Assembly (NCBI GenBank): GCA_023423405.1
Contig: JAFAFR010000003.1
Coordinates: 150,993 to 214,992, forward strand
Length of the DNA stretch: 64,000 bases
Reading direction: 5' to 3'
From: Bacteroidota bacterium
GTDB taxonomy: Bacteria; Bacteroidota; Bacteroidia; Chitinophagales; Chitinophagaceae
The notes under the pieces were generated by a model that did no database searches, was not told where the DNA came from, and saw only the letters and a list, made by a program, of their open reading frames with translations. Made by a program: the position numbers and the translations under genes. Positions 52,062-61,641 of the stretch are shown here, in pieces. Position 1 is the first letter of the stretch; each line of letters begins with the position of its first letter.

Positions 52062-54881
52062 ATGGAAGAGATCTTTCGCTACCAGCAGCTCAGGCAGCCA
52101 CAAACACTTTCCGGTGAACAGAAACTCGCTGCAGGCCTGCCCCTTTATCCCGGGCAAACATTGTCTGACTTTGCCAGCAAACTTTCCGCTGCGACAGGAG
52201 AAAAAAACGCCTATACCGCCCTCCTGGAAAGATTCAAAAAAGAGAACGGCGGCGCACTGCTGATACGCGACCTCAACGACCTGCACCCGGTGGTGCGGGC
52301 TTGTTACAACTGGCTCAACTTTAAAGCCAGGCCCATCAAAAAAGAAGACCTCAAACAATTTGTCGATTCCCTGGAAGAAGCAGTGGAGTTGGACATCTAC
52401 AAGGAATGGTTACGGTATGCCGATAATTTCGTCGTCGCCCTCTATGACCAGCAGTTGAGCTTTAACTACTGCATCGACTTCCGGTTGCTGATCCGCATCT
52501 GCTACCTGTTTCGGCTGTGCCTCAGCGATAGCAACGGCAAATTATCCGTCAAAGAAAACTATTCGCCCAACCTGCTGAACGCCATCCTGGAATTGCCCAT
52601 CCTGCTACCGCCCCGCATCCTCTGGAGCAGGTGTACGGAAGACTGCAGCAGCAAAGGAAAAATAGCACTGCCCGATGCCCCTGAACGCATCGTTGTAAAC
52701 GATAAGGACCCCTGCAAATGCACCTGCAACGAATCCTGCCAGCAACCCAGCCACCACTGCATTTGCATAAAACCCTATATCGCCGACCTCTTCATCATCA
52801 AGGAAACGCTGGCGCGTTACGAAGAAGGTGATATCGCCGACATCGAAAACATCCTGGCAGGCGAGAAAAAAATACGGAAGCACCGGAACCTCTACCGCAC
52901 CGAGGACTCGACAGAAAAAGAAAACGAAACCCTTTCCAGCGAGGAGCGCGACAACCAGGTGAATGAAAAGTTCTCCCTGCAGTCCGAGGTGCGCAAGACC
53001 CTGGAAGCCAGGGTAGGGCTGGATGCAGGCGTTACGGCCAATCTGAAATACGGCGAAACGACCACCGTTACGCCGCACGCCAATGTAACGGCCAGCTTCG
53101 CCAAAACGCAGGCGGAAAACATGGCCCGCTCCTATGCGAAGGAGCTCATCGACCGGTCTGTTACGAAGATCCAGGAAAAAGTGCGCAGCCTGCAGCTCAG
53201 CAAAATCATCAATGAATTTGAAGAGAAAAATTCGCATTCCATCGACAATACGGCAGCCGGATCAGGGCACCGTGCCGGGATCTACTATTGGGTCAACAAA
53301 ATCACCCATGCCCAGGTGTTCAACTATGGCAAACACATGATGTTCGACCTGATCGTGCCGGAACCCGCGGCCACCTATAAAAAATTATACGAGCTGAAGA
53401 ACCAGCACGACAATGCCCATGTTCGCCCGGTAAAACCCAATGTGCAGATCAGTCAGATCACCCGCACAACCTACGGAATGCTGCTCAGCCAGTATGGGCT
53501 GGCGGGCGCTATAGAGCCACCGGCGGAACAGATCGCGCTGCAACTGGCCATCCACCAAAACCTTTCCGAACCCGAAGACGAGATCACTGCAGGGTTCTCT
53601 TCCGCAGAATTCAAATCCGAACCCATTCCCGAAGGCTACCGGGCCGAGCACATGGACTACAGCATTGCCTGTTACGTGGGCGATCCTGCGGCCCAGACCG
53701 GTAGCGACGAAGCTGCAGTAAGTGTAACCATCGGAAAATCCACCCTGCTTTCGCGCGTGGCGGCATCCAGCACACTGAACAGTGTCAACAACTGGAGCGC
53801 TTCCAACAACAATATTCCTTTAAATGGAGAAACCGGCGTGATCACAGCAGCCGTTGCGGGATATGCATCCGTTGCTTTGTCGATCAGCGGCACCATCAGC
53901 ATTATCTGCAGGCTGACCGATGAAGGCTACGACAAATGGCGGGTGCAGATTTACAACCAGATCATGGAAGACTACAACCGCCGCCTGGCCGTATTTGAGT
54001 CCACCAAAAAGGAAGAACCGCTGATCCAGATAAAAGGCCGGAATCCTTTCCTGAACCGGGAAATCGAGCGGAACGAATTCAAACGGCACATCATTTCCAT
54101 CCTGCTTTGCAATACCTTCAACGGCATTGGATCGATGATGGAAAAGACAGCTCCCTGCGGCTATCCTGAAATCAATTTCGAAAAACTTGAAAAGGACAGC
54201 CCGCTGATCCAGTTCTTCGAGCAGGTATTCGAATGGAACTATATGTCCTATCTCTTTTACCACAGCATGTGGGCCAGGAAATGCAAATGGCCCGAACTGA
54301 TCGACGACGACTCCGGCGACCCGCTGTTCGATAAGTTCCTGATGGCCGGCGCCGCGCGGGTACAGGTTCCAGTTAGACCGGGAATGGAAGAATATTTCAG
54401 TTGGTTCCTGAAAACCGGGCAGCTCTGGGGCGCCAGCGGAACGCCCCCCGTATCGGGCGACGACGAATATGTTTCCATGATCCAGGAGCTGAAGGAATCG
54501 AAGCAATGCGACTATACCGACAGGCCGGGACTGGTGGAAGCCACCCAGGGCAGCGACCAATTGCTGCTGACGGCAAGCAGCTTCTACTGGGACTTCATCA
54601 ACAATACCGTTAACCAGTTGAACATCGACAACGATATCGACCGTGAATTGCTCTTCAACTACCAAACCTACCGGATCGTGGCCATTGAACAGCAAACTCC
54701 GGGTGACCCTACCCGTTGGGCGATTACCATTGAGCGCAATTACGCTTCGCCTTCCATTCAAAACCAAAAACACGCCGTGGGAGCGCTGTATGTGGGAACG
54801 CCCTGGGAAATCAGGATACCCACCAAGCTGGTGTATCTGAGAAATCCCCAGGATCAGCTTCCGGTTTATCCCTTAACCTGA
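52062..54881 (+). CDS. large protein of unknown function with a Cys cluster
   Basis: I do not recognise this 939-residue family. No signal peptide is seen. Residues 191-235 hold eight cysteines (191, 195, 218, 220, 222, 226, 233, 235), in CKCTCNESC and CIC patterns with two His (231-232), which looks like a metal-binding cluster. Residues 345-395 are a long charged helix. The segment YYWVNKITHAQVFNYGKHMM with FDLIVPEPA (409-436) looks conserved, like a structural protein motif. A hydrophobic stretch (AAVAGYASVALSISGTISII) occurs near 605-625. The next gene follows after 29 bases. The size, the neighbouring RHS relic and the following gene suggest an accessory, perhaps injection- or conflict-related cassette; that is inference. 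Confidence 0.85.
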   Translation: MEEIFRYQQLRQPQTLSGEQKLAAGLPLYPGQTLSDFASKLSAATGEKNAYTALLERFKKENGGALLIRDLNDLHPVVRACYNWLNFKARPIKKEDLKQFVDSLEEAVELDIYKEWLRYADNFVVALYDQQLSFNYCIDFRLLIRICYLFRLCLSDSNGKLSVKENYSPNLLNAILELPILLPPRILWSRCTEDCSSKGKIALPDAPERIVVNDKDPCKCTCNESCQQPSHHCICIKPYIADLFIIKETLARYEEGDIADIENILAGEKKIRKHRNLYRTEDSTEKENETLSSEERDNQVNEKFSLQSEVRKTLEARVGLDAGVTANLKYGETTTVTPHANVTASFAKTQAENMARSYAKELIDRSVTKIQEKVRSLQLSKIINEFEEKNSHSIDNTAAGSGHRAGIYYWVNKITHAQVFNYGKHMMFDLIVPEPAATYKKLYELKNQHDNAHVRPVKPNVQISQITRTTYGMLLSQYGLAGAIEPPAEQIALQLAIHQNLSEPEDEITAGFSSAEFKSEPIPEGYRAEHMDYSIACYVGDPAAQTGSDEAAVSVTIGKSTLLSRVAASSTLNSVNNWSASNNNIPLNGETGVITAAVAGYASVALSISGTISIICRLTDEGYDKWRVQIYNQIMEDYNRRLAVFESTKKEEPLIQIKGRNPFLNREIERNEFKRHIISILLCNTFNGIGSMMEKTAPCGYPEINFEKLEKDSPLIQFFEQVFEWNYMSYLFYHSMWARKCKWPELIDDDSGDPLFDKFLMAGAARVQVPVRPGMEEYFSWFLKTGQLWGASGTPPVSGDDEYVSMIQELKESKQCDYTDRPGLVEATQGSDQLLLTASSFYWDFINNTVNQLNIDNDIDRELLFNYQTYRIVAIEQQTPGDPTRWAITIERNYASPSIQNQKHAVGALYVGTPWEIRIPTKLVYLRNPQDQLPVYPLT

Positions 54882-54910
54882 TTAAATACACTGCCCATCA
54901 ATACATCATC

Positions 54911-55765
54911 ATGGCTTATGATCAGGATAACGGTCCGGGTTATGCGCCCCTGCAGGCGCCCGAGTCTTTATACACAGCGCAGGGATCGGGGTCGGCCAAA
55001 CCGGCTGCGGGTTCCGCTGCAACCAAGGCTACCACCCAGGCTCCCGCTTCGGGTGGTATAACCCTGTTTATATATGATGCCAGCTTTGCGGATTTCGCGC
55101 CCCTGCTGCAGGACGCTTATTATCCGGGCGCCATCAGTAAGCCGATAAAAAACCTGGTTGGCCTGGCTGGGGTGCTGTCCAAAAACACGTCCATCGACAC
55201 CCTGGTGCTCTTTACACATTCCATTCCAGGCTCCCTGCTGCTGGGCGCGGTGTCGACCATATCCGCCAATGTAGATGCGGCGCTGGCCAAAACAGGCGCC
55301 CAGGTATCGGGCAGGATCGTGTTTGAAGGCTGCTCCATCATGAAAGACCCGCTCGATACCTGCAAAATGATCAAGTCCATTGCCATGCCGAAGGCAGTGG
55401 CCGTGGGGTTCAATTATTTCTCCATAACGCAACCCATCACATTTGATTTCAGGAAGATCAGCAAGGCTGCAGCGGTGGCAGCAGAGTTTAAGAAGTTCTC
55501 CAACGACTACTGGCTAAAAAAGTTGCCCGACCCGGCCACAGTGCTGGGGAAAAAGATCGTCCTGGGACGGCGCTGGTTCAGGGATGAGCTGGATCATACC
55601 GTAGCGGAACAGGTGCAGCGGGGAATCGCGAGCTACACTGCTTTGAGCCCGGTTACCGTCGGCACAAAAGCCGAGGCGCAAAAGTTGAAGAAGAAATACG
55701 ACGACAGTCCGGTGGTTGCTGCCGAAATTGTTACGGTTACCGATATTGCAGCGGTGGCGAAGTAA
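54911..55765 (+). CDS. putative caspase-fold (clan CD-like) cysteine peptidase domain protein
   Basis: The 284-residue protein has no signal peptide but an Ala/Gly/Ser/Thr-rich linker at residues 20-48. The domain then reads as alternating strands and helices: GITLFIYDASF, DTLVLFTHSIPGSLLLGAV (His103) and GRIVFEGCSIMKDP (Cys141). A THS..G motif and, about 38 residues later, a strand ending in GC are the marks of His-Cys dyads in caspase, CHAT and DUF4347-type proteins. The assignment is by pattern only; overall similarity to any named family is weak. The gene follows the 939-residue gene by 29 bases and is likely co-expressed. Confidence 0.55.
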   Translation: MAYDQDNGPGYAPLQAPESLYTAQGSGSAKPAAGSAATKATTQAPASGGITLFIYDASFADFAPLLQDAYYPGAISKPIKNLVGLAGVLSKNTSIDTLVLFTHSIPGSLLLGAVSTISANVDAALAKTGAQVSGRIVFEGCSIMKDPLDTCKMIKSIAMPKAVAVGFNYFSITQPITFDFRKISKAAAVAAEFKKFSNDYWLKKLPDPATVLGKKIVLGRRWFRDELDHTVAEQVQRGIASYTALSPVTVGTKAEAQKLKKKYDDSPVVAAEIVTVTDIAAVAK

Positions 55766-55821
55766 AATAAGCAGCAGGTTTCATAACTCAACCTACAGTC
55801 GTTCTGGGATAAGAGAGCCCC

Positions 55822-56133
55822 TTACGAGAGCAATTCCAACTGTATAAAAACAGGAATGAGCGACTTCCCTTTTTCCGTAAGGTTGTATTCGATGTGCAAT
55901 GGCTTTTGCTTTATCACAATTTTTTCCAGCAAACCGACTTCTTCCAACTCTCTTAAAGCAACTGACAACGACTGCCTGTTTGCACCCTGAATTTGCCGCA
56001 GCAGGCTACTGAACCGCAAGGGTTGTTCTACAGCCAAACGAAAAATTTCGGGTTTCCATTTGCCCGATAACAACTTTAAAACCCCTTGTGCGGGGCAGGT
56101 TTCCGTTTCTGTTGTTGGTTTCTTTGTAGTCAT
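55822..56133 (-). CDS. HxlR-family transcriptional regulator
   Basis: The 103-residue winged-helix protein has the family pattern CPAQGVLKLLSGKWKPEIFR, RFSSLLRQIQGANRQSLSVA, LRELEEVGLLEK and YNLTEKGKSL. The N-terminal Cys is the redox-sensing residue in several members. It is divergent from the DsbA-like gene, 109 bases away, which is probably its target. Confidence 0.95.
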   Translation of the reverse strand: MTTKKPTTETETCPAQGVLKLLSGKWKPEIFRLAVEQPLRFSSLLRQIQGANRQSLSVALRELEEVGLLEKIVIKQKPLHIEYNLTEKGKSLIPVFIQLELLS

Positions 56134-56242
56134 AAAATTCTGACCTATTGCAGGATCGCTTTATATGAAGCAACTTTGGATAAAACTAAACATTATTACC
56201 CTGTTGCCAGGCGACATCGGATAATAGTTTAAACAAATAAAA

Positions 56243-57190
56243 ATGGCAGAAAAAATCAATCCGCTTTTATGCGATCCTGTGGAGGGAATTTGCGGAATAC
56301 CAGACAAGGCAACAAACACAGAAATTACCACGCAAAGCACAGAAAAACCCATTAAGGTCATTTATTTCACCGACCCTATCTGTTCCTCTTGCTGGGGCAT
56401 TGAGCCGCAGCTAAGAAAATTAAAGCTGGAGTATGGTAGCAGCCTGGAAATTGAATACCGTATGGGTGGTTTATTGCCCGATTGGAGTTACAACAGCGGC
56501 GGCATCAGCAAGCCGTCTGACGTGGCACATCACTGGGACGAGGTAAGTATTTATTACGATATGCCGATCGACGGGGATGTTTGGCTGGAAGATCCGCTCA
56601 ACTCCTCCTATCCGCCTTCCATTGCTTTTAAAGCTGCACAATTACAGGACCCTGAAAAAGCTATCTTGTTTTTAAGAGATCTCCGGGAAATGGTTTTCCT
56701 GCAGAAAAAAAATATCACCAAATGGGAGCACCTGGCAACAGCCGCCAAACAAGCAGAACTGAAGGTTGAGCAATTAAAAGCCGACTTTGAAGGAACAGCA
56801 AATGCACTTTTTGAAGAAGATCTGAAATTGGCAAAACAATTCGGCGTAAGGGGTTTCCCAACATTGTTTTTTACAGACAATTCAGGCAACAAAGAAATTG
56901 TTTACGGCTCAAAACCTTATCCGTTTTACGAAACAGCCATTTTAAAACTCAATCCGTCCATACCTAAAAACGAATACAGCAAAAACCAGGAAGCCCTTTT
57001 TTCAAAATATCATTCGCTTACGGCAAAAGAATTTTCGGTGCTTGCGGACACACCAGGAAAAGAAAGTGAAAAACTGCTAAACGAACTTTCGGACAAAGGC
57101 ATATTGGAAAAGCTGACAACCAGGAATGGCGCTATCTGGAGGCTAAAAAATAACATCAATCATTCAGCGAATCAATACCCCGTTCTTTAA
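56243..57190 (+). CDS. DsbA/SpxH-like thioredoxin-fold protein
   Basis: The 315-residue cytoplasmic protein has the redox motif CSSC (Cys47, Cys50) in YFTDPICSSCWGIEP, followed by a helical insert and FGVRGFPTLFF with the cis-Pro. This fits DsbA-family oxidoreductases of the FrnE/SpxH type. About 75 C-terminal residues (FSVLADTPGKESEKLLNELS) look like a winged helix. The last 35 bases overlap the convergent arr gene. A thiol-stress role under HxlR control is inferred. Confidence 0.88.
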   Translation: MAEKINPLLCDPVEGICGIPDKATNTEITTQSTEKPIKVIYFTDPICSSCWGIEPQLRKLKLEYGSSLEIEYRMGGLLPDWSYNSGGISKPSDVAHHWDEVSIYYDMPIDGDVWLEDPLNSSYPPSIAFKAAQLQDPEKAILFLRDLREMVFLQKKNITKWEHLATAAKQAELKVEQLKADFEGTANALFEEDLKLAKQFGVRGFPTLFFTDNSGNKEIVYGSKPYPFYETAILKLNPSIPKNEYSKNQEALFSKYHSLTAKEFSVLADTPGKESEKLLNELSDKGILEKLTTRNGAIWRLKNNINHSANQYPVL

Positions 57191-57623
57191 GCCGGGCTAT
57201 CCCCTCCTTCATTGCCTGTAGCTGTTCCGGTGAATGCCCCTGCCAAACAGTTACTTCACCAACTACTCTAAATGGATAAATGGAGCGGTACGACTTCGTT
57301 GGGTTGCCCGGAAATTTCCTGTCGGTTAAATCAGGGTCGTCCTCAATTGGCCCGGTTGGCTCTACCAGGTAAATTCTTTCCTTTCCCTCCCCCGATGCCA
57401 GTTCGGCGCCCCAAATTGCCGCATCCAATGTGGCCGACAGGAATATAAATTTTGCATTTTTCTCCTGCCCGTAATTAGAGTTGAAGCCAACTGCTACCAG
57501 GTCACCCGGCTTCAGATCTGCTTTTGTGCCATGGAAATAGGTTTGAGCAAAAGGGGTTGCCCTTGTTTCGTTCGATGCAGGTTGACTTTTACTTGTTTTC
57601 ATCATTTCCGTATCATTCAGCAT
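57156..57623 (-). CDS. arr: NAD+-rifampin ADP-ribosyltransferase
   Basis: The 155-residue protein matches the Arr family nearly end to end: TYFHGTKADLKPGDLVAVG, LDAAIWGAELASGEG, RIYLVEPTGPIEDDPDLTD, FPGNPTKSYRS and VTVWQGHSPEQL. Arr inactivates rifamycins by ADP-ribosylation of the ansa-bridge hydroxyl. Usual length is about 140 residues; a 25-residue N-terminal tail is extra, and starts at 57605 or 57602 are possible. No mobile element flanks it, so it appears intrinsic. Confidence 0.93.
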   Translation of the reverse strand: MLNDTEMMKTSKSQPASNETRATPFAQTYFHGTKADLKPGDLVAVGFNSNYGQEKNAKFIFLSATLDAAIWGAELASGEGKERIYLVEPTGPIEDDPDLTDRKFPGNPTKSYRSIYPFRVVGEVTVWQGHSPEQLQAMKEGIARLKERGIDSLND

Positions 57624-57698
57624 GAAGCAGCAATATCGATACCAACACTATCCTTTATGGGTATTTATGGACCAGAACCATTTCTGGCATATTGTCTT

Positions 57699-60600
57699 TT
57701 ATATCTCGTGGCCTGCCTGGCCAACTGGTAGCCTGACCAGGAATTCAGTTCCTTCGTTCTCTTTGGTTTCTACCCAAATCTCCCCGCCATGGGCTTTAAT
57801 AGTATCATAGCTTAGTGACAACCCCAGCCCCGTCCCCTCGCCCGTAGGCTTGGTGGTAAAGAAGGGCTGAAAGATTTTTTTAATTATATTTTCCGGGATA
57901 CCCGGTCCGTTGTCCTTTACAGCAATCAATACTTTATTTCCTTCTTTTCTTGTTTTGACCCATACCGTAGCGACATGATCGCCATCAGACCCGTTGAGCC
58001 TCGTGGCAGCAGCAGGCAGCTTCGCTGCATAAAATGCATTATTGTACAGATTTAATAAAACCCGGCCAATATCCTGTGGCACGATGTCTATTTTCCCAAT
58101 GGATTCATCGTAATCAACTTTAACAACCGCATGGAACGAGTTATCCTTCGCTCTTATTCCATGATAAGAGAGACGCAGGTATTCATCGGCCAGGGCATTG
58201 ACATCAACCAGTTCTTTTTGCCCCTTTTCCGTGCGCGAATGCTGCAACATTCCCTTTACTATAGCCGCAGCACGCTTCCCATGGTGATTGATTTTTTCCA
58301 GGTTTTGTGTCAGGTCTTCGGCAATCTCTATGGCCGATTGCGGATTGCCGGCGGCCAGATCGTCCTTCATCTCATCAATCAACTCCCTACTAACTTCTGA
58401 AAAATTGTTCACGAAATTCAACGGATTTTGTATTTCATGTGCAATACCTGCCGTAAGTTCTCCGAGGCTTGCCATTTTTTCCGATTGGACCAACTGTGCC
58501 TGGGCAGACTTCAAGTCTTCAATGGATTTATTCAACTGCCCGGTACGCAGCGCTACTTTTTCTTCCAGTATCCGGTTCTTTTCACTCAATTTTTTTGACC
58601 GGTAGTACACTATCAATGCTGTGGCAGATATGATCAAAAAGGACCACAGTATATATGCCCACCGGGTTCGATACCATGGCGGCAATACAGCAAATGCAAA
58701 CGACTCCGCCTCATTTACTTTACCATATACATTTTTTGCCCGCACATGAAAAACATAGTTGCCCTCAGATAGATTGGTGTATTCCTTATAGGAATTGGTA
58801 CCCCAGTCCGACCAGCCCGCTTCAAACCCCTCCATCCATGTTTGGTAGAGCGTTTGATTTTCCAGGATATAAAATGCTGCCGCATAGTCAAAACGAACCG
58901 AATTGTGATTGAAGCGGAGCGCGGGAGCGCCTGCGCTGTTGGATATCGTATCGTTTCCGCTGGCAACACGGTGAATGAGCACTTTAAAATCTTTATTATA
59001 CGCAATTTTTCTTCGTTCGTCAAAACGAACCAATCCATCAGCCCCTATAATCCAGGAAACGTCTTTCTCTGCCAGTACCGCGGCGGGCAAACCCGACAGA
59101 AATGCAACCGAGTTTTTATCTTCATTGAACCCGCCATCCGGTGTCGGAGTCAAAATAGCAGACCCTTTATCGCCTGTCAGCCATACCCGGTCTTTTGAAT
59201 CAATTACGTAGTTTGGTTCAGATCCGGCGCTGGCGACCATTTTTGTGAATACACTGTCCCGGATGAAAGTATCGGTTTTAGGATGAAACCTGTACACTGC
59301 AGAATCAATATGCACCGTCAGTTCATTTTTGAAAAGATACGCTCCCATCATATTGTTTCCATTCAGGCCTTTTTCATTTACCTTATAGTGCCGGATGTTT
59401 AGGTTCCTAAAATCCAGCCTGGAGTTGTCATTAGCTACTTGGTTGATCCGAAAAAATTCATTGGTGCTAAAAGTGGGAAGCCATATGCTACCGTCCGTTG
59501 TTTCCAGTATACCCATTATATCTGAATTCAAATCCTTCAGCAGGGTGGTGTCAAATTTCCAGTAAGGACGCTGGCTAATGCGGCGAAAAAGTAAAACAGC
59601 ATTGGAGATGCCCGCTATCAGCACATCAGGATTTTGTTTGGGGATATACAGTGTTCTGCAGGCATTCATATTACCGGCCGGAGATTCAATAAGAAGCGCC
59701 CTTTCGTTCTCCACGGAATATATCCCGTTTGCCGCCGTCAGCAGGCGCTGTCCGTCTGCTATCAGCTCGAATGCCTGGGCCGACGGAATGCTCTTTATTT
59801 TTTCAAAATTACCGCTTGCATTGTCCAGCTTCAACAAACCGGTGCTGCAACTGATATACAACACGCCGTTCATAATGCGCACAGCATTCATATTGCTGAG
59901 GGGCGTCTGGTTTACATATTGCGTGAGGGGACAGGAAGTTTCCAGTCGCGATATCCCCCTGTCCAGGGCGAGCCATACCGATCCACTATTATCCTGGTAT
60001 ATGTCCCGCACCAGCTCATCCTGCAAACCCGACTGCTGGTTCACAACACTGATGAGTTTTCCATATCTATCAATAATAACAAGTCCTTTTCCCGAAGTAG
60101 CCAATGCATAGTTCCCGTCTTCCAGCAAAATTCCCTTGTAAACCCGACTATTTCTGAGTATAAAGTCGGCATCCGTGGGAAAGGGAGCAAAGCTTTTCCC
60201 ATCGAAGAGATACAGGCCCGAATTAAAACTGCCCACCAGGTATTTTTTATCGTTCTCCGAAGGATAGGGCAGCATAACCTGTACCCTATCTTTACCCAGA
60301 AATTCGCTGCCGGCAAAGGATACGATGGAATCATTAATTATCCTGGAAAAACCAATTTGCTGTTGATGCACATAGTAGATGCCGTCCTGGTAGAAGGCAT
60401 ACATGAATTGTGTAACGGGAACCCATGTTTTCACTTCCCAGTCTTCTCTTTTATCCCCACGACGCACTGTGAAACGAAATATTCGCTCACGGCTTTGAAA
60501 GTAGACAGTATTGCCCGCTGCAATGACCGACCATACATCGTTAAAGTTTCTATCCTGCTCGGAAATATACGAAAGCAGTGAACGAAGTTTTGTGTTACCA

Positions 60601-60935
60601 AGACTGTCTTTGTATAAATATCCAAAGTCATGTGCCGCGCCATAGTAAATGCGGCCGGAGCTGTCTTTCGTAAGACTCCGAACAACCGAGTTGGTGGCCG
60701 GGATATTTATTTTCGTCCAGTGCACGCCGTTATATTCCAGGATACCTGACAAACCGAAGTACATAACCCCATCATTACCCTGCGTTATCGCCCATGACTG
60801 CAGTGTAGAATAGTATTTTTTCACATTGAAATTGGTAATGAAAGGCGCCCCTTTCGTTTGCGCTGATAATTTCCCGGGCAACCCGGAAACGAGGAGCAGG
60901 AAAACAAGAACCCGGCTTACAAAATGATTGTGCAT
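57699..60935 (-). CDS. two-component propeller sensor histidine kinase
   Basis: The 1078-residue protein has a signal peptide ending near GKLSAQ. Residues about 30-660 form Reg_prop beta-propeller repeats (GVMYFGLSGILEYNG, GSVWLALDRGISRLE), followed by a Y_Y_Y domain (about 665-740) and one transmembrane helix (AYILWSFLIISATALIVYYR). The kinase part has the H-box AHEIQNPLNFV (His833), NLYNNAFYA, DNGPGIP and GEGTGLGLSLSYD. There is no receiver or AraC domain, so it is a classical kinase of the propeller group, without a regulator next to it. The C-terminus VGQAGHEI is encoded by an inverted repeat. Confidence 0.95.
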   Translation of the reverse strand: MHNHFVSRVLVFLLLVSGLPGKLSAQTKGAPFITNFNVKKYYSTLQSWAITQGNDGVMYFGLSGILEYNGVHWTKINIPATNSVVRSLTKDSSGRIYYGAAHDFGYLYKDSLGNTKLRSLLSYISEQDRNFNDVWSVIAAGNTVYFQSRERIFRFTVRRGDKREDWEVKTWVPVTQFMYAFYQDGIYYVHQQQIGFSRIINDSIVSFAGSEFLGKDRVQVMLPYPSENDKKYLVGSFNSGLYLFDGKSFAPFPTDADFILRNSRVYKGILLEDGNYALATSGKGLVIIDRYGKLISVVNQQSGLQDELVRDIYQDNSGSVWLALDRGISRLETSCPLTQYVNQTPLSNMNAVRIMNGVLYISCSTGLLKLDNASGNFEKIKSIPSAQAFELIADGQRLLTAANGIYSVENERALLIESPAGNMNACRTLYIPKQNPDVLIAGISNAVLLFRRISQRPYWKFDTTLLKDLNSDIMGILETTDGSIWLPTFSTNEFFRINQVANDNSRLDFRNLNIRHYKVNEKGLNGNNMMGAYLFKNELTVHIDSAVYRFHPKTDTFIRDSVFTKMVASAGSEPNYVIDSKDRVWLTGDKGSAILTPTPDGGFNEDKNSVAFLSGLPAAVLAEKDVSWIIGADGLVRFDERRKIAYNKDFKVLIHRVASGNDTISNSAGAPALRFNHNSVRFDYAAAFYILENQTLYQTWMEGFEAGWSDWGTNSYKEYTNLSEGNYVFHVRAKNVYGKVNEAESFAFAVLPPWYRTRWAYILWSFLIISATALIVYYRSKKLSEKNRILEEKVALRTGQLNKSIEDLKSAQAQLVQSEKMASLGELTAGIAHEIQNPLNFVNNFSEVSRELIDEMKDDLAAGNPQSAIEIAEDLTQNLEKINHHGKRAAAIVKGMLQHSRTEKGQKELVDVNALADEYLRLSYHGIRAKDNSFHAVVKVDYDESIGKIDIVPQDIGRVLLNLYNNAFYAAKLPAAATRLNGSDGDHVATVWVKTRKEGNKVLIAVKDNGPGIPENIIKKIFQPFFTTKPTGEGTGLGLSLSYDTIKAHGGEIWVETKENEGTEFLVRLPVGQAGHEI
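57716..57741. repeat. inverted repeat encoding the kinase C-terminus
   Basis: CCTGGCCA and TGACCAGG (one mismatch) flank a 10-base spacer across the last codons of the kinase gene. Immediately downstream, CCAGAA-CCAT-TTCTGG (57672-57687) forms a second hairpin that may act as a weak terminator on the minus strand. Confidence 0.5.
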
Positions 60936-60956
60936 ATAGTATATTTCGACGAATGT

Positions 60957-61565
60957 TCAGCTCTTTCCTTTTCTACACTTTATCAAATAAAACGGATAGT
61001 TCTCTTCTACTTCCGAAACTTCCAGCAGTCCGGCATTGCCAAATTCCTCCAGTATTGCTTCCTTATGATAAAAGAATATTCTTACACCGCCAAACATTTC
61101 AAACCGGTCTTTGCCCACACAAGTCCCCTGCCCGTATGATTTGGCCTCCCTGGCAATGGTAGTAAAAATCATGTAGCCGCCTTTCGAAAGCTGGTTGTAG
61201 CAATCCTGTATAAGTTTGTTCCTTTCATTTTTGTCCAATAAATGAATTAGCCCATGGCAAAATATGCCATCGTACTGCTTGTTGTCAAATGGCATATCAG
61301 CTACGGAACCATGATGAATGATCACATCCGTTCCGTAGCGCTTTCGGGCCAAATCAATTGCGGTTTGCGAAATTTCAATTCCTGTTACTGTAATTCCATC
61401 GTCTTTAAATATTACGGCATTTCTTCCATACCCAATGCCGGGAATAAGAATGTTCTTCACGCCATTCTGGATAAAAAAGTCCTTTGCCTGCACTGCAGCA
61501 TTAGCAGGCTCAAATCCCCACATTTCCTGTTTGTCTTTAAACGCCTCATCCCAGAATTCTGTCAT
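60957..61565 (-). CDS. class I SAM-dependent methyltransferase
   Basis: From the ATG at 61565 the product is 202 residues. ILIPGIGYGRNAVIF is motif I, TGIEISQTAIDLA motif II, DGIFCHGLIHLL the post-I acidic region. The pattern is like TehB/thiopurine-type methyltransferases, possibly for small molecules or metalloids. The frame extends to 61604 but with an odd hydrophobic leader. It lies 21 bases upstream of the sensor kinase start region's opposite end, that is, just before the kinase in transcription order. Confidence 0.9.
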   Translation of the reverse strand: MTEFWDEAFKDKQEMWGFEPANAAVQAKDFFIQNGVKNILIPGIGYGRNAVIFKDDGITVTGIEISQTAIDLARKRYGTDVIIHHGSVADMPFDNKQYDGIFCHGLIHLLDKNERNKLIQDCYNQLSKGGYMIFTTIAREAKSYGQGTCVGKDRFEMFGGVRIFFYHKEAILEEFGNAGLLEVSEVEENYPFYLIKCRKGKS

Positions 61566-61641
61566 GGTTGTTTCTTTTATAATGAACAAGACAGGCAAAA
61601 ACATGATACTATGACCAGGATAGTTTTCATTTCAATTGCAA

